A DNA stretch of 18,500 bases from JBAZLV01 sp041650055 (GTDB lineage Bacteria; Nitrospirota; UBA9217), in NCBI GenBank assembly GCA_041650055.1, contig JBAZLV010000041.1, positions 1-18,500 of the forward strand. Reading direction: 5' to 3'. The notes below the pieces were generated by a model. It was not told where the DNA came from. It worked only from the letters and a program-made list of their open reading frames with translations, and did no database searches. Below, one piece after another: positions 14,145 to 18,500 of this stretch. Both the position numbers and the translations under genes were made by a program. Within the stretch, counting starts at the first letter, position 1; every line of letters starts with the position of its first letter.

Positions 14145-14302
14145 TAAGACACCTCATGAATCAAAAAGATACATGATGGACTGATAGCGATAGATCAATT
14201 GGGGGATGTTTTTCGTTCAGAAGAAGCAAGGCGATTGAGGAATTTTAATACGGTTTTCACTTCGTTTATGAATGGTCTCATAACAATCTTTACACATTCT
14301 GA

Positions 14303-14379
14303 TGCGTCATCCTCGAATGCATCTGTCGGGGATATGATTTTAACAGCGGATTTCCGATGAAAACTTCGGGAATGACACA
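14303..14379. repeat. Degenerate palindromic intergenic repeat (MITE/REP-like)
   Basis: An arm at 14303-14333 (TGCGTCATCCTCGAATGCAT...) is imperfectly complementary to one at 14348-14379, which on the minus strand reads TGTGTCATTCCCGAAG.... The loop is about 14 nt. The TGTCATTCCCGAA...ATCCCCGACA...GATGAC layout is one I recall as a dispersed non-coding repeat in many genomes of uncultured and delta-proteobacterial groups. Only one copy is in the window. The surrounding 14145-14480 holds no supported gene. Confidence 0.55.
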
Positions 14380-14483
14380 ACTCTATGTCTTTACTATTTT
14401 GAGACCGTTAATAAATCATGTATATAAATTTGTCAGAGCTATCCGTGAACATCAGATTTTAAAACAATTTATTATTCTCCATG

Positions 14484-14517
14484 AAAAAAGGGCCGCCCGA
14501 TGTTTCGAGCGACCCGA
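14484..14517 (-). terminator. Intrinsic terminator downstream of rhs
   Basis: On the minus strand GGGTCGCTCG (plus 14506-14515) pairs with CGGGCGGCCC (plus 14490-14499), a 10-bp stem with two G-U pairs and a 6-nt loop. It is followed by six U (plus 14484-14489). It lies about 140 nt past the rhs stop and no gene fits between them. Confidence 0.85.
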
Positions 14518-14561
14518 TTTTGCTAATTCTTGAATCATCTGATCTTCGTTGCCTTTTCTTT

Positions 14562-14591
14562 GCTGGGCTTCACTAAAACATGCAGCCCAGC
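14562..14591. repeat. 8-bp hairpin in the rhs 3' untranslated region
   Basis: GCTGGGCT (14562-14569) and AGCCCAGC (14584-14591) form a perfect stem around 14 nt, with no U-tract on either strand. With its flanks, the minus strand reads GTAGGCTGGGC...AAGCCCAGC, resembling the 'GTAGG-TGGG' class of short dispersed bacterial repeats I know of. Its function is unknown. Confidence 0.45.
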
Positions 14592-14652
14592 CTACAAAAC
14601 TGAACTTTCCTGCTTCCAAACAACCGCGCAGGATTCATTGTTTAAAGCCAGC

Positions 14653-17600
14653 TCACCAGTTCGGTGGCGACCAGCCTCCCCAGCTGCCTCCTGTCGCCTC
14701 AACGTCTGCGGCAGTAGTTCCATGCGGTATTGGCCCGGGGTTGGGATTATTATATACATCGCTTAACCCGATAGGTATGCCTCCGGTCGGATATGGGTTC
14801 CCGATGTAAACGCCAGGGACATATGGGTTCCCAATGTAAACGCCAGGGACATTGGGAGTGTTCTGCTGGGCACTCAAAATGCCGAGTTTCTGGCCATTTG
14901 CAATAGCCCAATCCCATAATTCGTCATAAAATGATTTTCCTCTCGCTATATTCCATGTATATGTAAAGGTACCCCAATATGCCTGAAACATATTTAATGC
15001 GTTACCTGCATCACCCCTCTCTTCGGGATTCATTGTCTGAAGCTTATATCCAACACAAAGCACGTTGATTACATAGTTCATCCCTTGCGTCTTAAGCACG
15101 CTGTCAAGATCCTGACCGTTGATAACCACATCTCTGAATATTCGCGCCACTGTCTGTGCAGCGCCGACCACCATCGTGTCAGTCAGTGATCCTTTTGCCC
15201 AAATACCTGCATCTGCTCCGGCCAGTGAAACAGCGCCTCCAACAGCACTAATTCCATAGGTCATATAGCCTGATTTTGTGCCTTTGTTAAGAGCAGTCGT
15301 CGTATCAGTACCATTATACAAATTGCCTCCCACAGTAGCAACTGCTGTTACTCTGGTGTTGAACTTGGCGCCGGCAGATACATAAGCTTCGCGGATGTAC
15401 GGCCATGCTTTTGCCGCTTTTCCTAGCCAAAGAGGCGCTGCGGCCGGAGGATCAATTAAAGTCGTTCCCATCATAGTCAAAAAATTAGTCATAGCAGTAG
15501 AGGGATTATCGTAGTTACGGATGAAATCTCTCTCTCCTTGCGCATACGCTTTATCCAGATCCGGATTATTATGACAAGCTTCTTGAATTTGATCAGGGCT
15601 CCAATTTTGTTGCATCCATATGTACAGATCCCTATTAGTACCCCCTTGAGCCTGATTTCCGCTGGGATCGTTCAAATTTACCGGATCATTCAATGCGTAC
15701 GCATATCGGTTCAACCCCTCTACCGGATCAGCGCTGATAAAACGCCCCAATGCCGGATCGTACATCCTGGCCTTGTAGTTGTATAACCCGGTTTCCGGGT
15801 CTGCCTCCTGTCCGGTGAATTTGTAGTCTTCAACTTCATTCTCGAATGACCCAGTAGCGTCATCACTGCCATACGGTTGATAGAATTGCTGGTTTACGAC
15901 GTTCCCGATGGCATTCAATACCAGGTTCGTTCCGCCTAAATGGTCTTTGAGCATAAAGAAAAGGCTGCCATCTGATTTCTTCTTGACAGATGTACCTAAT
16001 GCGTCAACGTAGATTGTATGGTTCCCAACCTGATCTATTTCTATCCCCCCGGCAACATAGACTTTCCAGTTGCTGCCGGTTTGCTTCTTGACGCGATTTC
16101 CAGTCGGCCCATAGCTCAATGTGGTGACTACATTATTTTTAGTAATGGAAACAGGCTTGTTGTCATAGTTCCAGACCAGGGTTCTGCCTGCTCCGGACAG
16201 CATGTTTCCGTTCTCATCGTAGGTGTAGTTATTGGTCCCTGCTGCAGTGACCGCATGCTTGTGCAAGCTGTCTCCATACGTATAACCTGTCCCTTCAAAG
16301 CTCATGATGTTTCCAATGGTGTCATACGTATAGGATTTGTTGTACGTCTCTGTTCCTCCTCCTACGGTCGCTCCCGTGCCGCGTCTGGCATTGGTCAGCC
16401 GATAGAGGTCGTCATACTGGTAGCTCCAGTTGTAACTGTTTGTTATGTCACTGATCCCGGTAATAGCACCACGGTTGCTGAAAGTGTAGTGCAGGTTCAG
16501 CAGAACGGTGCCGCCGCCGTTTGTGGCTGTAACATTATTTAACCGTAAGTTATTGGGATCATAGCTGTAAGCAACGGTAACATTATTGCCAAGCGTCTTG
16601 GATGCAATGAGTCCATAGTCGTTATAGGTTACTGCTTTGAGATACTGGCTGCCTCCAAGGGTAGAACCTATTGTCTGGATGCCTCCGCTAACTGTACTAT
16701 ACGTGTTATAGACCTTGGTCCCGTCCGGATAGGTGCAATCAGTAACTCTGCCCAAGGTATCGTATGAGGACAGCACCGTATAAGTCGTTGTATTTATGGT
16801 TTGCTCCGCTTTGGTGAGCTGCCCATTATTATCGTAATAGAAAACGCCTGATACGGGAATATCGGCATCCACAGGCATGGTCGTGAAACTCAATGGCGCG
16901 CCAGTCGCTAGGGTTACTCCGTTTTCGTTCTTAGCCATTACCAGCCATTTGTATGTCGTATTATTTGCTAATGCCGTAGTAATAGTATAACTCGTTCCAG
17001 TTACCGAAGCCACAGGCGTTGTGGGCATCGACGTGCCACTATCAATGTAGCAGTATACGTCGTAGCTGACTGCGCCCGCAGAGGCTGTCCAGATCAATGT
17101 CGGTGTAACGGAAACTCCTGCCGCGTTAGCTGCCGGCGTTGTCTGGCTAAAGGCCCCAGGCATGGCTGCCTGGGTGGTGAAGCTCCAAGGCGCCCCTGTG
17201 GCAGTGGTTGATCCACTTGCATTTTTGGCCACGATCTTCCAGTAATACTTCGTGCTGTATGCCAGGGCGGTTGTCGGTGTGTAGCTTGTGGTGGTTACGG
17301 TTGTTTGTAAGGTACCGGGCGACGTGGTACCGTAATACAAATCGTAGCTCGTGGCTCCTGTTGACGCTTCCCACGTGAACGTCGGGGTCACCGAGACTCC
17401 GATTGCGTTAAGCGGCACTACCTGACTGAATGGTGCCGGCGCGTTCGCAATGGTGGTGAAGCTCAGTGGTGCGCCGGTTGCCGTGGTTGATCCACCTGCA
17501 TTCTTGGCAATGATCTTCCAGTAATACGTTGTGTTATTTGCCAGGGCTGTTGTGGGTGTGTAGCTTGTCGTGGCTACGGTTGTCTGTAAGGTCCCCGGCG

Positions 17601-18500
17601 AAGTTGTTCCGTAATACACATCATAGCTTGTTGCTCCGCTTGATGCTCCCCACGTGAATGTTGGCGTTAAGGCGATTCCTGTTGCGCCACTTGCAGGTGC
17701 TGTCTGGTTAAAGGCTCCGGGCGCGTTCGCAATGGTGGTGAAGCTCAGTGGTGCGCCGGTTGCCGTGGTTGATCCACTTGCATTCTTGGCCACGATCTTC
17801 CAGTAATACGTTGTGTTGTTTGCCAGGGCGGTTGCCGGTGTGTAGCTTGTCCCGGTTACGTTCGTCTGTAAGGTCCCCGGCGAGGTGGTTCCGTAATACA
17901 CATCATAGCTTGTTGCTCCGCTTGATGCTCCCCACGTAAATGTTGGCGTTACAACAACTCCTGTTGCTCCGCTTGCCGGTGCTGTCTGGCTGAAAGATCC
18001 AGGAAGAGAGGTGCTTGCCGTGGTGGTAAAGTTTCTCGGGGCATAGGTGATGATCTTACTTCCCGCTGAGTTCTTGGCTATGACCTGCCAGTAGTATTTG
18101 GTGTTGCCTGCCAGGGCGGTTGTAGGAGTATACCCGGTCGTGGTGACGGTTGTCTGTAAGGTCCCCGGCGATGCGATCCCATAATACACATCGTAACTCG
18201 TTGCATTTGATGAGGCTGTCCAGCGTAAGGCCGGTGTTACGGATACATTGGTGGCATTGTTGGCTGGTGCAGAGAAGCTGAATGATCCGGGCACCGCCGG
18301 AAGTGTGGTAAAGTTCCATGGTCCGGTGGAAGACAGTATGGTTCCCGCATCATTGACTGCTTCGATGTTCCAGTAGTATTTGGTCTTCCGGGACAGTGCC
18401 GTGCTTCTGGTGTAGCTGGTAACGCCTGTTACGGTTGTAACATAGGCCGGCGGCGAGGTGGTGCCGTAGTATATTTTGTATTTGGTTGCGTTCGCTGAGG
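14653..18500 (-). CDS. Rhs/YD-repeat protein with N-terminal FN3-like repeats (5' end outside the window)
   Basis: A very large, probably exported or surface protein. The frame is open to the right edge (the true start is further right), so at least 1281 residues are visible. From the edge to about 16873 lie one partial and five complete FN3-like domains of 93-96 residues, each with PG(S/A)F, SYDVYYG and YYWK(I/V)(V/I)AKN. From about 16872 to 15655 are YD/Rhs repeats (YDTLGRVTDC, YDPNNLRL, YTYDENGNML) ending in the Rhs core signature YDPALGRFISADPVEG and DPSGN. The last 333 residues, variable in this family and often a toxin, show hydrophobic Gly/Ala segments and a Pro/Gly/Asn tail but no nuclease, deaminase or ADP-ribosyltransferase motif I recognise. 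No immunity gene follows. It may be a toxin-delivery, adhesion or wall protein. Confidence 0.9.
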   Translation of the reverse strand, partial: SANATKYKIYYGTTSPPAYVTTVTGVTSYTRSTALSRKTKYYWNIEAVNDAGTILSSTGPWNFTTLPAVPGSFSFSAPANNATNVSVTPALRWTASSNATSYDVYYGIASPGTLQTTVTTTGYTPTTALAGNTKYYWQVIAKNSAGSKIITYAPRNFTTTASTSLPGSFSQTAPASGATGVVVTPTFTWGASSGATSYDVYYGTTSPGTLQTNVTGTSYTPATALANNTTYYWKIVAKNASGSTTATGAPLSFTTIANAPGAFNQTAPASGATGIALTPTFTWGASSGATSYDVYYGTTSPGTLQTTVATTSYTPTTALANNTTYYWKIIAKNAGGSTTATGAPLSFTTIANAPAPFSQVVPLNAIGVSVTPTFTWEASTGATSYDLYYGTTSPGTLQTTVTTTSYTPTTALAYSTKYYWKIVAKNASGSTTATGAPWSFTTQAAMPGAFSQTTPAANAAGVSVTPTLIWTASAGAVSYDVYCYIDSGTSMPTTPVASVTGTSYTITTALANNTTYKWLVMAKNENGVTLATGAPLSFTTMPVDADIPVSGVFYYDNNGQLTKAEQTINTTTYTVLSSYDTLGRVTDCTYPDGTKVYNTYSTVSGGIQTIGSTLGGSQYLKAVTYNDYGLIASKTLGNNVTVAYSYDPNNLRLNNVTATNGGGTVLLNLHYTFSNRGAITGISDITNSYNWSYQYDDLYRLTNARRGTGATVGGGTETYNKSYTYDTIGNIMSFEGTGYTYGDSLHKHAVTAAGTNNYTYDENGNMLSGAGRTLVWNYDNKPVSITKNNVVTTLSYGPTGNRVKKQTGSNWKVYVAGGIEIDQVGNHTIYVDALGTSVKKKSDGSLFFMLKDHLGGTNLVLNAIGNVVNQQFYQPYGSDDATGSFENEVEDYKFTGQEADPETGLYNYKARMYDPALGRFISADPVEGLNRYAYALNDPVNLNDPSGNQAQGGTNRDLYIWMQQNWSPDQIQEACHNNPDLDKAYAQGERDFIRNYDNPSTAMTNFLTMMGTTLIDPPAAAPLWLGKAAKAWPYIREAYVSAGAKFNTRVTAVATVGGNLYNGTDTTTALNKGTKSGYMTYGISAVGGAVSLAGADAGIWAKGSLTDTMVVGAAQTVARIFRDVVINGQDLDSVLKTQGMNYVINVLCVGYKLQTMNPEERGDAGNALNMFQAYWGTFTYTWNIARGKSFYDELWDWAIANGQKLGILSAQQNTPNVPGVYIGNPYVPGVYIGNPYPTGGIPIGLSDVYNNPNPGPIPHGTTAADVEATGGSWGGWSPPNW
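14791..14850 (-). repeat. Tandem 30-bp duplication in the rhs 3' end
   Basis: Two adjacent 30-bp units at 14791-14820 and 14821-14850 differ at one base (14803 G, 14833 A). They encode a duplicated decapeptide VPGVYIGNPY near the C-terminus of the Rhs protein. The change is silent, so the duplication looks recent or conserved at protein level. Confidence 0.9.
16873..18500 (-). repeat. Tandem FN3-like coding repeats of about 282 bp
   Basis: Repeat units start at about 18291, 18003, 17721, 17439 and 17160, plus one partial unit at the right edge. The units starting at 17721 and 18003 are closest. DNA of 57 nt is identical at 17439-17495 and 17721-17777, and 50 nt at 17606-17655 and 17888-17937, both exactly 282 bp apart. 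Such identity in coding DNA indicates recent duplication or gene conversion. Confidence 0.9.

Noticed and set aside
14195..14380. 61-aa minus-strand ORF after rhs, considered as an immunity gene
   Set aside because: It starts with TTG and no Shine-Dalgarno, lies beyond the rhs terminator, and its first half is the palindromic repeat at 14303-14379.
18294..18294. GTG at 18294 as the start of the Rhs gene
   Set aside because: The frame stays open to 18500 and encodes another FN3-like repeat, so this is an internal Val codon.
16873..18500. Regular repeats as a CRISPR array
   Set aside because: The period is about 282 bp within one open frame encoding FN3-like domains; there are no short repeats with unique spacers.

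Overview
The window looks like a stretch of chromosome from an uncultured Gram-negative bacterium. The evidence is a lipoprotein M48 peptidase, an FtsEX/EnvC-type divisome module with a periplasmic coiled-coil activator, and two secreted proteins of the DUF3300 and DUF2950 families. The gene order ftsE-ftsX-envC-ctpA, a split transketolase, dispersed palindromic repeats and an Rhs protein with FN3-like repeats recall Desulfobacterota, Nitrospirota or Omnitrophota-like lineages. That placement is a guess from style and content; there is no rRNA or phylogenetic marker in the window to settle it.

Layout. (1) 1-122: the probable end of an insertion sequence whose transposase/integrase gene starts at 22 and runs off the left edge, with a repeated 22-bp motif. 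(2) 162-1171: an extended -10 promoter and a plus-strand M48 lipoprotein metalloprotease, convergent with groEL across a bidirectional terminator (about 1208-1244). (3) 1268-3320: groES-groEL on the minus strand under a sigma-70 promoter whose -35 box lies in the loop of an unusually extended CIRCE (HrcA) operator. (4) 3421-11303: a long minus-strand gene cluster read from a strong promoter near 11275-11303 to a terminator at 3421-3452. Its order is an uncharacterised 137-aa protein, transketolase N-half, leuB, transketolase C-half, ftsE, ftsX, envC-like, ctpA. (5) 11321-11486: a plus-strand tRNA-Leu(CAA) with its own promoter, back-to-back with the promoter of region 4, and its own terminator. 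(6) 11513-14144: DUF3300-DUF2950 operon (minus) preceded by a perfect 22-bp palindrome. (7) about 14145-14650: no gene; it holds a degenerate palindromic repeat, the rhs terminator and a second hairpin. (8) 14653 to the right edge: the 3' part of a very large Rhs/YD-repeat protein carrying tandem FN3-like domains.

How the genes work together. GroES and GroEL form the chaperonin folding machine. FtsE and FtsX form the ABC-type complex that controls peptidoglycan hydrolysis at division; the EnvC-like protein has lost all LytM zinc ligands and is best read as their periplasmic effector. The S41 protease CtpA follows, as expected for a protease that trims envelope proteins or hydrolase regulators. 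Upstream in the same cluster, the two transketolase halves are separated by leuB, joining pentose-phosphate and leucine synthesis genes to a division module. DUF3300 and DUF2950 are a recurrent pair of exported proteins of unknown role.

No CRISPR array, rRNA, prophage or recognised defence system is visible. The most unusual items are the extended CIRCE with embedded promoter, the predicted nearly leaderless start opposite the tRNA gene, the palindrome before the DUF3300/DUF2950 pair, the transketolase-leuB-transketolase order, and the Rhs protein whose C-terminal region has no recognisable toxin motif and no following immunity gene.
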